A DNA stretch of 31,134 nucleotides from an uncultured Bacilli bacterium (GTDB taxonomy: Bacteria; Bacillota_I; Bacilli_A; RF39; UBA660): positions 1 through 31,134 of the forward strand of contig CAJTXV010000021.1 in the NCBI GenBank assembly GCA_910584255.1. Reading direction: 5' to 3'. The notes beneath the pieces were generated by a model. It was not told the origin of the DNA. It did no database searches and saw only the letters and a program-made list of their open reading frames with translations. Positions 24,161 to 31,134 of the stretch are shown piece by piece. Positions within the stretch are counted from its first letter, which is position 1; each line of letters begins with the position of its first letter. Made by a program: the position numbers and the translations under genes.

Positions 24161-25192
24161 TTAATTACACTGAATCATCATACTATCTCCAAAAGAAAAG
24201 AAACGATATTTTTCCTTTACAGCCTCTTGATAAGCATTTAAAACATTTTCTCTACCAGCGAATGCACTCACTAACATTAATAAAGTAGATTTTGGTAAAT
24301 GAAAGTTTGTAATTAATGCATTGATTGCTTGAAACTGATATCCTGGATAGATAAAAATGTCAGTGAAACCAAAACACTCCTGAAACTTTCCATAGCGATT
24401 CATGACAGTTTCTAATGTTCTAACACTAGTAGTTCCAACACTGATAATTTGATTTCCACGTTTTTTTGTCTCATTTAAAATAAGGGCAGCTTCTTTGGTC
24501 ATTTCAAAATACTCTGTATGCATTTTATGTTCCTCAATGTTTTCTACCATTACAGGGCGAAAAGTTCCAAGTCCAACATGTAAGGTTACATATACGATAT
24601 TAATACCCTTTTCTTTTACTTTTTTTAGTAATTTATCTGTGAAGTGTAGACCTGCAGTGGGCGCGGCTGCACTCCCCAAATTTTTAGCATACACCGTATT
24701 ATATCTACTCTGATCCTCTAGTTTCTCATGAATATAAGGTGGTAAAGGCATCGTTCCTAATTCTTCTAAAATCTCTACTAGAATTCCATTATAAATCAGT
24801 TCAAAAAGTCGAATCCCATCTTCCTTTTCCTCAATGCACTTTGCTTTTAATTTTCCTTCTCCAAAGTCAATGATGGTTCCCACATGAACCCTTTTAGCTG
24901 GTTTTACTAAACACTCCCATATTTCTTTCTGAATATCTTTTAATAGAAGAATTTCAATAACAGCATGTGTTTCTTCCTTCACTCCAATTAACCGAGCAGG
25001 TAAAACTTTGGTATCATTTAAAACGAGTGTATCCCCTTTTTTCATATAATCTAAAATATCAGGAAATTTTCTATGACAAATTTCCCCTGTTTCTTTATCT
25101 AAAACTAGAAGTCTAGAAGAATCCCTCTTCGTTAAAGGAGTCTGTGCGATTAATTCCTTTGGCAACACATAATTAAAATCTTCTAACTGCAT
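24161..25192 (-). CDS. queA: S-adenosylmethionine:tRNA ribosyltransferase-isomerase QueA
   Basis: QueA transfers and isomerises the ribosyl part of SAM onto preQ1-modified tRNA to form epoxyqueuosine. The 343-aa protein has the usual N-terminus DFNYVLPKELIAQTPL, GDTLVLNDTKVLPARL (about 52-67), PLPPYI, YNTVYA, and the strongly conserved AAPTAGLHFT (about 174-183) and HVGLGTFRPV (203-212) segments, and LITNFHLPKSTLLMLVSA near 300-317. Length fits the family. GAAGGTG precedes the ATG. It is the last gene of the ruvA unit, 16 nt after the unknown 189-aa gene. Confidence 0.97.
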   Translation of the reverse strand: MQLEDFNYVLPKELIAQTPLTKRDSSRLLVLDKETGEICHRKFPDILDYMKKGDTLVLNDTKVLPARLIGVKEETHAVIEILLLKDIQKEIWECLVKPAKRVHVGTIIDFGEGKLKAKCIEEKEDGIRLFELIYNGILVEILEELGTMPLPPYIHEKLEDQSRYNTVYAKNLGSAAAPTAGLHFTDKLLKKVKEKGINIVYVTLHVGLGTFRPVMVENIEEHKMHTEYFEMTKEAALILNETKKRGNQIISVGTTSVRTLETVMNRYGKFQECFGFTDIFIYPGYQFQAINALITNFHLPKSTLLMLVSAFAGRENVLNAYQEAVKEKYRFFSFGDSMMIQCN

Positions 25193-25208
25193 AATTTAAC
25201 ACCTTCTT

Positions 25209-25778
25209 CTATGAATATATCATTTCCATTAGTTTATAGTAATCTAATCCTTGAATATTAGTAATCATTTGTGACAGAAATTCATTTTGCTTTGTAGAGT
25301 CAATTCCCTGTGTCTTATATTGATCCACTACGTAATTTAAAATTTCCGTTCTAACAGGATAATCTAGTGTCTTACTTCGAACAACTTGAACCAATTCGGG
25401 AACACTAACAAGAGAGATAAGCTTCTTAATTTCATCAACTGTACGATACCTAAAAAATTCCGCTAATATAAAAATATATCCATCATCTAGTGATTCTGCA
25501 TTTAGTTTTCCATCCTCTAATAAGCTAGAAAATGTGATGATATAAGAAACTTTCTCTTTCACAGAAATTAACAAATCATCCACATAAGAGATAAATTGAA
25601 GAATCCTTTGACCCCTCACTTCATCTACCTGTAAAAAACTCGTAAGTGTATTTGCCTTCAATCCACCATCATACTCTTGACTCAGGGAAAAATCGCCACT
25701 CACAATTGCACGTATTTGTTCTACAATATCACGTAATCCTTTTCCTTGAAATATCTTATTACTATAATCCTTCTTCAT
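25209..25778 (-). CDS. Unknown helical protein between ruvB and queA
   Basis: I do not recognise this 189-aa protein. It is soluble, with no signal peptide or membrane helix, and appears almost all-helical, with heptad-like hydrophobic spacing in several stretches (IVEQIRAIVSG, GQRILQFISYVDDLLISV, IKKLISLVSVPELVQVV). No catalytic residues stand out. The spacing is tight: 18 nt after ruvB and 16 nt before queA, with a good AAGGGGAT ribosome site, so it is part of the ruvA unit. Acting as a partner of RuvAB or a regulator is guesswork from position only. Confidence 0.75.
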   Translation of the reverse strand: MKKDYSNKIFQGKGLRDIVEQIRAIVSGDFSLSQEYDGGLKANTLTSFLQVDEVRGQRILQFISYVDDLLISVKEKVSYIITFSSLLEDGKLNAESLDDGYIFILAEFFRYRTVDEIKKLISLVSVPELVQVVRSKTLDYPVRTEILNYVVDQYKTQGIDSTKQNEFLSQMITNIQGLDYYKLMEMIYS

Positions 25779-25796
25779 ACTAATCCCCTTTTCTTT

Positions 25797-26807
25797 TTAT
25801 GAATCAAACATACTGTTCTGATATTCAATTTTTAAATGCTCATAGGCTAGAAGTGTAACAACTCGCCCACGTGGCGTTCGTTTTAAAAAACCTTGCTGTA
25901 ATAAATATGGCTCATAAACATCTTCAATGGTCGTTACTTCCTCCCCAATCACACTTGCAAGCGATTCAATTCCAACAGGTCCCCCATTAAATTTTTCAAT
26001 AATTGCTCGGAGTAATTGATGATCTACCTCATCTAGTCCCATTTCGTCAATTTTTAATCTCGTAAGTGCTTTCTTTGTAATCTCTAAATCGATTTTTCCA
26101 TTTCCTTCGACAAGAGCAAAGTCACGAACACGTTTAAATAATCGATTGGCAATTCTAGGAGTTCCCCTGCTTCTGGAGGCCAGTTCAGAGGCTGCCTTTT
26201 TTTCAATTGGAACTTGTAACACCCTAGAAGTTCTTTCTATTATTTTAGTTAACTCCTCAGTAGTATAATATTGTAATTTAGAAATAATTCCAAAACGATC
26301 TCTTAAGGGAGAAGTTAAATCTCCAATTCTAGTGGTCGCTCCTACCAATGTAAATTTGGGTAGATTAATACGAATACTTCTAGAACTACCTTCCCCTCCA
26401 AAAATAATATCTAAAGCATAGTCTTCCATGGCAGGATATAAAATTTCCTCTATATAAGAAGGCATCCGATGAATTTCATCGATGAATAAAACATCATTAG
26501 GCTCTAGTGTTGATAAAATAGCCGCTAAATCTCCCGGTTTTTCAATACTAGGACCACTTGCCGTTTTTAAATTTACTCCAAGTTCATTTGCAATAATATT
26601 TGCGAATGTCGTTTTTCCAAGTCCTGGTGGTCCATATAGTAATACATGGTCTAAAGATTCATTCCGTATTTTAGCAGATTCAATATAAACCTTAATATTT
26701 TCCTTCACATCTTCTTGTCCAATATATTCAGAAATAATATTAGGTCGAATATTTTGGTCAGATAAATCTTCTTCCATACGCTCTCCTGTAATAATTCTAT
26801 CCTCCAT
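25797..26807 (-). CDS. ruvB: Holliday junction branch-migration ATPase RuvB
   Basis: RuvB is the hexameric AAA+ motor that drives branch migration with RuvA. The 336-aa form has Walker A GPPGLGKT (59-66), Walker B FIDEIHR (108-114), sensor 1 VGATTRIGDLTSPLRDRFG with the arginine finger, sensor 2 GTPRIANRLFKRVRDFA, and the C-terminal winged helix (GPVGIESLASVIGEE, RTPRGR). The chosen ATG at 26807 gives the typical MEDRIITGER start; an in-frame TTG three codons upstream is less likely. The preceding gene stops at TAG one base before this ATG, so the two are translationally coupled. In most bacteria ruvA directly precedes ruvB; here an unknown gene intervenes. Confidence 0.97.
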   Translation of the reverse strand: MEDRIITGERMEEDLSDQNIRPNIISEYIGQEDVKENIKVYIESAKIRNESLDHVLLYGPPGLGKTTFANIIANELGVNLKTASGPSIEKPGDLAAILSTLEPNDVLFIDEIHRMPSYIEEILYPAMEDYALDIIFGGEGSSRSIRINLPKFTLVGATTRIGDLTSPLRDRFGIISKLQYYTTEELTKIIERTSRVLQVPIEKKAASELASRSRGTPRIANRLFKRVRDFALVEGNGKIDLEITKKALTRLKIDEMGLDEVDHQLLRAIIEKFNGGPVGIESLASVIGEEVTTIEDVYEPYLLQQGFLKRTPRGRVVTLLAYEHLKIEYQNSMFDS

Positions 26808-26808
26808 A

Positions 26809-27555
26809 CTATGCAATCCTTTCTCTACGTTTTTTTGAAATATCCACTACTTTATACCCCTCTATTTCTCTATCTGATAAAAATTCCTGAACTATAGGAG
26901 AATGATTTTCACCACCCTTTATAATTAAAGCACACTCTTTTTTAGATACAAAGTGCAAATAGCCACAAACTTCTAATAAAAAGTAATCATAGCTTCCGCC
27001 ATTTTGTATATATAATTGTAATTCTGAAACCATCTCTGGATGTTCTATCAATATTCTATTTAAAAGTGTTAAATTCGTAACCCCATGACTTCCCCTCCTA
27101 CCAAATCCAGTGGTAGACATCACCATCATTCCCTGACTCGTAATCACAGAAGAATACAATCTAGAATTTGTAATAGACTGACATCGAAGTTCTTTATCAG
27201 AACATGGATTTATATAAGGCAAGAGCATCTGATAATAAGGAAGAGATACACTTTTCATTATATTTTGATAATTAACAGTGCCATACTTCTCTGTCAAATC
27301 ATCCATCTCGATTCGAATCAAACTACCATCCCGATTAGCTAAAATTACTTTTTCCTCTATAAAAGGACCAATAAAAGCATAATTCAAATGAAACACAACA
27401 AAATCAAAATAAGGTGAAAAATTTGTATAGCCTTTAGAAAATTTTAAAAATTCTTGCTGATTTCTAAGATCCTCACAAATTTTCTTGCAGACCTCTTGCA
27501 AATTAGAGTATTCCGCATCTATAAATTGATTTTCTGGTGTTATAAATCCTGTCAC
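26809..27555 (-). CDS. Unknown 248-aa protein inserted between ruvA and ruvB
   Basis: I cannot assign a family. The 248-aa protein is soluble with mixed alpha/beta character; residues 40-135 are rich in F and Y (FDFVVFHLNYAFIGPF, SLPYYQMLLPYINP), a conserved-looking GFGRRGSHGVTNLTLLNRIL lies near 150-170, and the end is very basic (KKRRERIA). There is no membrane segment. It starts with GTG preceded by a near-perfect AAAGGAGG, 13 nt after ruvA, and ends one nucleotide before the ruvB ATG. That spacing indicates coordinated expression with RuvAB, so a role in recombination or in damage response is a reasonable inference but nothing in the sequence proves it. Confidence 0.78.
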   Translation of the reverse strand: MTGFITPENQFIDAEYSNLQEVCKKICEDLRNQQEFLKFSKGYTNFSPYFDFVVFHLNYAFIGPFIEEKVILANRDGSLIRIEMDDLTEKYGTVNYQNIMKSVSLPYYQMLLPYINPCSDKELRCQSITNSRLYSSVITSQGMMVMSTTGFGRRGSHGVTNLTLLNRILIEHPEMVSELQLYIQNGGSYDYFLLEVCGYLHFVSKKECALIIKGGENHSPIVQEFLSDREIEGYKVVDISKKRRERIA

Positions 27556-27568
27556 TTGATATCCTCCT

Positions 27569-28126
27569 TTATTTTAGTAATAGCTTTAAAGCTTCTTTTA
27601 CTTGTTCTTCAATTGTCAAACTAGTATCCACTTTTGGTAAAATAACTCTTACCTCTTTTTCTTTGTACCCAAGCCCCTGTAACACTTCTAATAATTCTTC
27701 ATAACCACCAGAAGTTCCAACTGTACTGACATCAATAGAAAGTTTCCCTTTTAAATCTAGAATAATTTGTTTTGCCAATTTTTCTCCAATCTTAGGGAAT
27801 TTTTTCAAATATAAAATATTTTCTCTCTCAATTGCATCCATAATTCCAGCAATAGAACCTGTTGCTAAAATTGGAAGTGCCATTTTAGGTCCTAATCCTT
27901 TGACGGCAATTAAGCGTAAAAAAAGTGCCTTTTCTTCTTGCGTCTTAAAACCATATAAACTATGTTCATCCTCACGAATTTGTTGATAAATATATACTCT
28001 ATATTCTTGATTTAAATCAAAAGCATAAGGATTTGGAGTATTTACTAAATAACCAATATTAGAAACTTCTAATAAAATTGCATTCCCTTCTACCCCTGTT
28101 ACCTTTCCAGTCATATAACTATACAT
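27569..28126 (-). CDS. ruvA: Holliday junction recognition protein RuvA
   Basis: RuvA binds four-way junctions as a tetramer and recruits RuvB. The 185-aa protein has the N-terminal OB fold (about 1-62), two helix-hairpin-helix motifs (LIAVKGLGPKMALPIL near 72-87 and FPKIGEKLAKQIILDLKGKL near 109-128), and the C-terminal RuvB-binding domain after a flexible linker (about 140-185). The ATG at 28126 is chosen: GGAGGT lies 7 nt before it and overlaps the alternative in-frame ATG at 28141. It heads the ruvA-unknown-ruvB-unknown-queA unit, with a strong promoter and a putative LexA-type operator upstream. Confidence 0.96.
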   Translation of the reverse strand: MYSYMTGKVTGVEGNAILLEVSNIGYLVNTPNPYAFDLNQEYRVYIYQQIREDEHSLYGFKTQEEKALFLRLIAVKGLGPKMALPILATGSIAGIMDAIERENILYLKKFPKIGEKLAKQIILDLKGKLSIDVSTVGTSGGYEELLEVLQGLGYKEKEVRVILPKVDTSLTIEEQVKEALKLLLK

Positions 28127-28213
28127 TTGAAATACCTCCATTACTATTTATATTATATAATATTTTCTATGATTTTCCTAGTCTCATAACAAATTTTACA
28201 TTCCGTTATATCT

Positions 28214-28242
28214 ACTATAAATATCAAACTAATGTTTGTCAA
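28214..28242 (-). promoter_or_regulatory. Strong promoter of the ruvA unit
   Basis: On the minus strand: consensus TTGACA (plus 28237-28242), 17-bp spacer, TATAGT (plus 28214-28219). The leader to ruvA would be about 80 nt, longer than the other leaders here, and holds a second perfect TATAAT with no good -35. Confidence 0.75.
28225..28238. promoter_or_regulatory. Putative LexA (SOS) operator in the ruvA promoter
   Basis: CAAAC-TAAT-GTTTG is a perfect 5-4-5 inverted repeat occupying the promoter spacer and the last two bases of the -35. It matches the Gram-positive LexA box CGAAC-N4-GTTCG at all half-site positions except the second, and some natural boxes have the GTTTG half. ruvAB is LexA-regulated in B. 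subtilis. Repression by a protein bound here would be direct. Confidence 0.55.
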
Positions 28243-28248
28243 TAACTT

Positions 28249-28283
28249 TTTAAAAAATAAAAAGAGTTTACCAAAAAACTCTT
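28249..28283 (-). terminator. Terminator of the murG-murB-divIB unit
   Basis: Read on the minus strand: AAGAGTTT, 6-nt loop, AAACTCTT, followed by TTTATTTTTT. A perfect 8-bp stem and long T-rich tail 25 nt beyond the divIB stop. It isolates the wall genes from the ruvA unit. Confidence 0.85.
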
Positions 28284-28307
28284 GATTAAATCTTTTCAAA
28301 ACAAATA

Positions 28308-29003
28308 TTACTGAATAGCATTCTCCATGATTTGAAAATGATTTCCTGAATCTAAATATAAAATACCCTTCTTACCAGCCAGTTGTTCTAAAACTTGTTC
28401 ATAATAATTAATACTTTGAAATTTTGTTAAGGTAAGATATACGTAGTTTCCATCGCTCATATAAAGTAAAAAGCGATCTTTATCTTGTTCATTCGGAAGA
28501 TAAGTAATTTCTGAAATCAAATATCGGATACTAGTATTAATTTTTCCCATCTGCTTGACAAAAGTATTATACTTAGTATTTGGAACATAGTTTAAAAGGC
28601 CTAATACAGGAGTCTCTAAACTTGTACTTGGAATTTCAGTTCCGTCAGATAACACAATTACCTTACTTTCTACTTTTTCAAATAGCGGTTCTTTCTCCAC
28701 TACCTTAATTTCAACAACTCCAAAAGACGTTCTTTTAATACTTGCCTTCTTTACCCAAGCATTCTTCTCTATATTTTCTTTTAAAGGAGAAAAAAAACTT
28801 CGAATAAAACTTGGATAATTTTCAAGTTTAGCCATCTCTATGATTTCCTGATCTGTCAGATAATGATTTCCAGTCACAACAATGTTACGAATTGGTGCAT
28901 CCATCACGACTTTTCCTGTAAGAAGTATACATAATATAACCAATAAAAAAACAAAGACCGGCAATAAACGAATGCGTATTTTTTTGGTTACATGTTTTTC
29001 CAT
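28308..29003 (-). CDS. divIB: Cell division protein DivIB/FtsQ
   Basis: A 231-aa bitopic membrane protein of the divisome that works with DivIC/FtsL to control septal wall synthesis. Short basic cytoplasmic tail (KKIRIRLL), one membrane helix at about 12-33, then a POTRA domain at about 36-105 (IRNIVVTGNHYLTDQEIIEMA, VKKASIKRTSFGVVEIKVVEKEPLF), and the FtsQ beta domain with a short C-terminal tail. The chosen ATG at 29003 has GGGAGTAGGA just before it; the frame otherwise runs back to a TTG inside murB. It begins 7 nt after the murB stop and ends the murG-murB-divIB unit, a common dcw-cluster order. Confidence 0.93.
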   Translation of the reverse strand: MEKHVTKKIRIRLLPVFVFLLVILCILLTGKVVMDAPIRNIVVTGNHYLTDQEIIEMAKLENYPSFIRSFFSPLKENIEKNAWVKKASIKRTSFGVVEIKVVEKEPLFEKVESKVIVLSDGTEIPSTSLETPVLGLLNYVPNTKYNTFVKQMGKINTSIRYLISEITYLPNEQDKDRFLLYMSDGNYVYLTLTKFQSINYYEQVLEQLAGKKGILYLDSGNHFQIMENAIQ

Positions 29004-29010
29004 AATATTC

Positions 29011-29916
29011 CTACTCCCAATTCTTAAATTCTTGTTCAATCGTTAATTCGATTCCATATTTTTCCTTTACTTCTTCCTGAATAAAACAAATTAAATCTTT
29101 AATATCTCTGGCTTTGGCATTATGATAATTAATAATAAAGTTGGCGTGTTTATCACTAATCATAGCGCCACCTTTCATAAGACCTTTATATCCCAAGTCT
29201 TCAATTAATTTTCCAGCAAAACTACCTTCTGGATTTCGAAAGACACTACCAGCAGATGGATATTCTAAAGGTTGAGTTAATAGTCTACGTTTTTTTCTTT
29301 CTTCAACAAGTGTTTCAATTGCTTCTCTTTTTCCAGGCTTTAATTTGATAGTTGCTTCTAAACAAATATATCCAGGATGAGTCTTTAAAAAAGAAGTGCG
29401 ATAATGAAACTGTAGTTCTTTATTTACCATTGTAATTACTCGAAGACTTGGAGTTAGTACTTTAACAGAGGAAACAACATATCCCATATCACTCTTATAT
29501 GCACCAGCATTCATATAAATAGCCCCACCAATAGAACCAGGAATTCCTGTTGCAAATTCTAATCCAGAAAGCCCTTTTCTACCAGCCATACTGGCTACCT
29601 TCATTAATGATGCACCCGCACCCACTACTACTTTATTTCCCTTCCATACAATATGATTCAAATGATCTAGTTTGATAATAACTCCTAAATACTCCCAATC
29701 ACTAAATAAAACGTTAGATCCTTTGCCTAAAATCATATAAGAGACTTTTTTTGTTTTAAGTTTTCGAATGAGACGTACTAAATTATCAATATTTTTAGGA
29801 AAAACCATAATTTTGCAAATACCACCAACTTTATAGGTAGTGTAGTCCTTTAACGAAACATCTATTAAAACTTTCCCATATTCTTCCTTTTTGATTTCAT
29901 TTAATAACTCTTCCAT
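29011..29916 (-). CDS. murB: UDP-N-acetylenolpyruvoylglucosamine reductase MurB
   Basis: MurB reduces UDP-GlcNAc-enolpyruvate to UDP-MurNAc with NADPH and FAD, a committed step of peptidoglycan synthesis in the cytoplasm. The 301-aa protein has the FAD-binding domain with GKGSNVLFSD (about 63-72), GLEFATGIPGSIGGAIYMNAGAY (about 114-136), and in the C-terminal domain FHYRTSFLK, the proton-donor Ser in PSAGSVFRNP near 220, and GAMISDKHANFIIN. The short insert places it in the type II group usual for Bacillota. GGAGAATAGAC before the ATG contains the murG stop (TAG), so the two genes are coupled with a 2-nt gap. Confidence 0.97.
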   Translation of the reverse strand: MEELLNEIKKEEYGKVLIDVSLKDYTTYKVGGICKIMVFPKNIDNLVRLIRKLKTKKVSYMILGKGSNVLFSDWEYLGVIIKLDHLNHIVWKGNKVVVGAGASLMKVASMAGRKGLSGLEFATGIPGSIGGAIYMNAGAYKSDMGYVVSSVKVLTPSLRVITMVNKELQFHYRTSFLKTHPGYICLEATIKLKPGKREAIETLVEERKKRRLLTQPLEYPSAGSVFRNPEGSFAGKLIEDLGYKGLMKGGAMISDKHANFIINYHNAKARDIKDLICFIQEEVKEKYGIELTIEQEFKNWE

Positions 29917-29918
29917 GT

Positions 29919-31001
29919 CTATTCTCCATCTATCAAAGTGCGAATTTCTTTATAAATCCTAGTAGCAGAGTCTTCTACTCCTAGTGCCTTAGCACTCTTT
30001 TTCATTTTCTCATAAACTTTTGTATCATTCAAGATAAAATCTATTTTTCTAATTAAAGTTTCTTTTGTAAAGTCTTTTTCTTCAAGAATAATCGAAGCAT
30101 TCTTTTCTTCTAATGCCTTAGCATTTTTAAATTGATGGTTATGTGTTACATAAGGACTAGGAACCATAATACTAGGAAGTCCAATAGAAGTAATCTCAGC
30201 AATTGTAGAAGCACCAGCACGTGTCACAATCAAATCCGCACTTTTTAATACTCCTAGCATTTGATTCAAGTAAGGAACTACTTTGACATTGCTAGGAACA
30301 TATACATTGTGAAACCACTCATAATATTCCTTTCCTGTTACGAGGATTACTTCATATTCTTTATTTTCAAACGATGGCAGAATTTCTTTTAGTTTTTGAT
30401 TCATTGTAGTAGACCCTAAAGATCCCATAACAATTAATACTAGTCGTTTAGAATTAGATAATCCTAACTCTTTTTTTGAAATTGCTTTTGCTTTTTGAAT
30501 TTCTTCACTACGTGGATTTCCAGAAAAGAAAACTTTCTTTTTTGGAAAATATTGCATACTTGTTTCCAAAGATACACCAATCCGATCTGCATATTTTGAT
30601 AAAAACTTATTAGATACTCCAGGAATTGAATTTTGTTCATGAATCAAAGTTTTATATCCTAACTTTTTAGCAGTAGATACTACTGGTGCAGTTACATATC
30701 CACCAACACCAAGCACAACATCTGGATTAAATTCTTTCATCTTCTTTTTTAAGAGTTTCACGCTTTGTCTGTAATCTTTGAATACCTTAAAATTTTTGAA
30801 AAGATGTTTTCGATTAATGCCAGAAATATCAATTCCAAAATATGGAATCCCCTCGTTTGGAATAATGGTATGTTCCATTCGATTAGTGGTTCCAATATAT
30901 AAAAATTCACTTTGTGGTTCCTTTTCTTTAATTTTACGAATAATGGATAAAGCTGGATAAATATGTCCTCCAGTTCCACCAGCACTAATAATAACTTTCA
31001 T
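29919..31001 (-). CDS. murG: UDP-GlcNAc transferase MurG (lipid II synthesis)
   Basis: MurG adds GlcNAc to lipid I to form lipid II on the cytoplasmic membrane face. The 360-aa GT28 enzyme has the N-terminal glycine-rich loop GGTGGHIYPAL (8-18), DVVLGVGGYVTAP near 93-105, the conserved HEQNSIPG (about 121-128), the second G-loop GSLGSTTMNQ near 188-197, and TRAGASTIAEI with LPSIMVPSPY near 253-280. The ATG at 31001 gives the standard start MKVIISAGGTGGH; a longer in-frame ATG at 31019 exists, but it lies at or before the predicted transcript start and has no ribosome site. It heads the murG-murB-divIB unit; mraY, murD and ftsW are not adjacent within the window. Confidence 0.97.
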   Translation of the reverse strand: MKVIISAGGTGGHIYPALSIIRKIKEKEPQSEFLYIGTTNRMEHTIIPNEGIPYFGIDISGINRKHLFKNFKVFKDYRQSVKLLKKKMKEFNPDVVLGVGGYVTAPVVSTAKKLGYKTLIHEQNSIPGVSNKFLSKYADRIGVSLETSMQYFPKKKVFFSGNPRSEEIQKAKAISKKELGLSNSKRLVLIVMGSLGSTTMNQKLKEILPSFENKEYEVILVTGKEYYEWFHNVYVPSNVKVVPYLNQMLGVLKSADLIVTRAGASTIAEITSIGLPSIMVPSPYVTHNHQFKNAKALEEKNASIILEEKDFTKETLIRKIDFILNDTKVYEKMKKSAKALGVEDSATRIYKEIRTLIDGE

Positions 31002-31021
31002 TCTACCACACCCTAACATTC

Positions 31022-31030
31022 ATTATATCA
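31022..31030 (-). promoter_or_regulatory. Extended -10 promoter of murG-murB-divIB
   Basis: Minus strand TGATATAAT: perfect TATAAT (plus 31022-31027) with a TGA extension. No good -35 is found at 16-18 bp, which is tolerable for extended -10 promoters. The initiation site would be near 31015, which supports the murG start at 31001. Confidence 0.55.
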
Positions 31031-31134
31031 TAAGTATATGCTTTTATCCATGTTTTATTAAATCAAGAAATGTTAAATTGTGTAGCGTTACAATTGATGT
31101 GACACCTTTTTTCTACAAAAAAACAATAAGTCGT
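31031..31134. other. Noncoding region upstream of murG
   Basis: No gene is supported here. It contains an inverted repeat AATTGT / ACAATT (31076-31081, 31090-31095) about 50 bp from the murG -10, and an A-run at 31117-31124 (T-run on the minus strand) that could be the tail of a terminator cut off by the window edge. Confidence 0.35.

Noticed and set aside
1..31134. Mycoplasma-type genetic code (TGA as Trp), suggested by AT-rich sequence
   Set aside because: Several genes (uvrC, dtd, histidine kinase) end at TGA at the family-typical length, and conserved Trp residues are encoded by TGG.
1..31134. CRISPR arrays, transposases, integrase or phage genes, tRNA or rRNA genes
   Set aside because: No regular repeat-spacer pattern, no mobile-element protein and no tRNA/rRNA-like sequence was seen on either strand.

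Overview
The window is an AT-rich, gene-dense chromosomal segment of a low-GC Gram-positive bacterium (Bacillota, Bacilli-like; possibly one of the reduced, uncultured gut lineages near Erysipelotrichales/RF39, though that placement is inference). TGA works as a stop (uvrC, dtd and the histidine kinase end in it) and tryptophan is written TGG, so the mycoplasma code does not apply. Cell-wall genes (murG, murB, divIB, a peptidoglycan-type deacetylase) show that it is walled. I see no rRNA, tRNA, insertion sequence, prophage or CRISPR array, and no gene-free stretch longer than about 170 bases.

Layout. 1-6700 (minus strand): rarA, uvrC, a one-pass membrane protein of unknown function, mutL and miaA, that is DNA repair plus tRNA modification. 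6760-8070 (plus): membrane-anchored or lipoprotein polysaccharide deacetylase. 8094-11968 (minus): comN-like gene, bifunctional rel (ppGpp), dtd and an AI-2E family permease. 12077-13375 (plus): SpoVB-like MOP flippase, convergent with an unknown 269-aa gene. 14319-18720 (plus): a large unknown coiled-coil protein, an OmpR-type two-component system and a YigZ/IMPACT protein. 18828-19916: a DUF421 (YetF-like) membrane protein (minus) and a TIGR04086/YrzE-like membrane protein (plus). 19957-24103 (minus): tandem Gre-like protein, tgt and a wHTH/TPR protein. 24161-28126 (minus): ruvA, unknown, ruvB, unknown, queA. 28308-31001 (minus): murG, murB, divIB.

The order ruvA, ruvB, queA, tgt, yrzE, DUF421, spoVB, comN, rel, dtd, rarA is, from memory, the order of the same genes in Bacillus subtilis. 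The window is therefore an ancestral Bacillota housekeeping block that has lost genes (secDF, recJ, apt, yajC are absent here), has had some blocks inverted, and has gained several genes I cannot identify.

The best leads are: a perfect CAAAC-N4-GTTTG palindrome inside the ruvA promoter that looks like a LexA operator and would put two unknown proteins under SOS control; a 356-aa protein that appears to be two GreA-like modules in tandem, lying between queA and tgt; and a divergent pair (553-aa coiled-coil, 269-aa protein) driven by back-to-back strong promoters.
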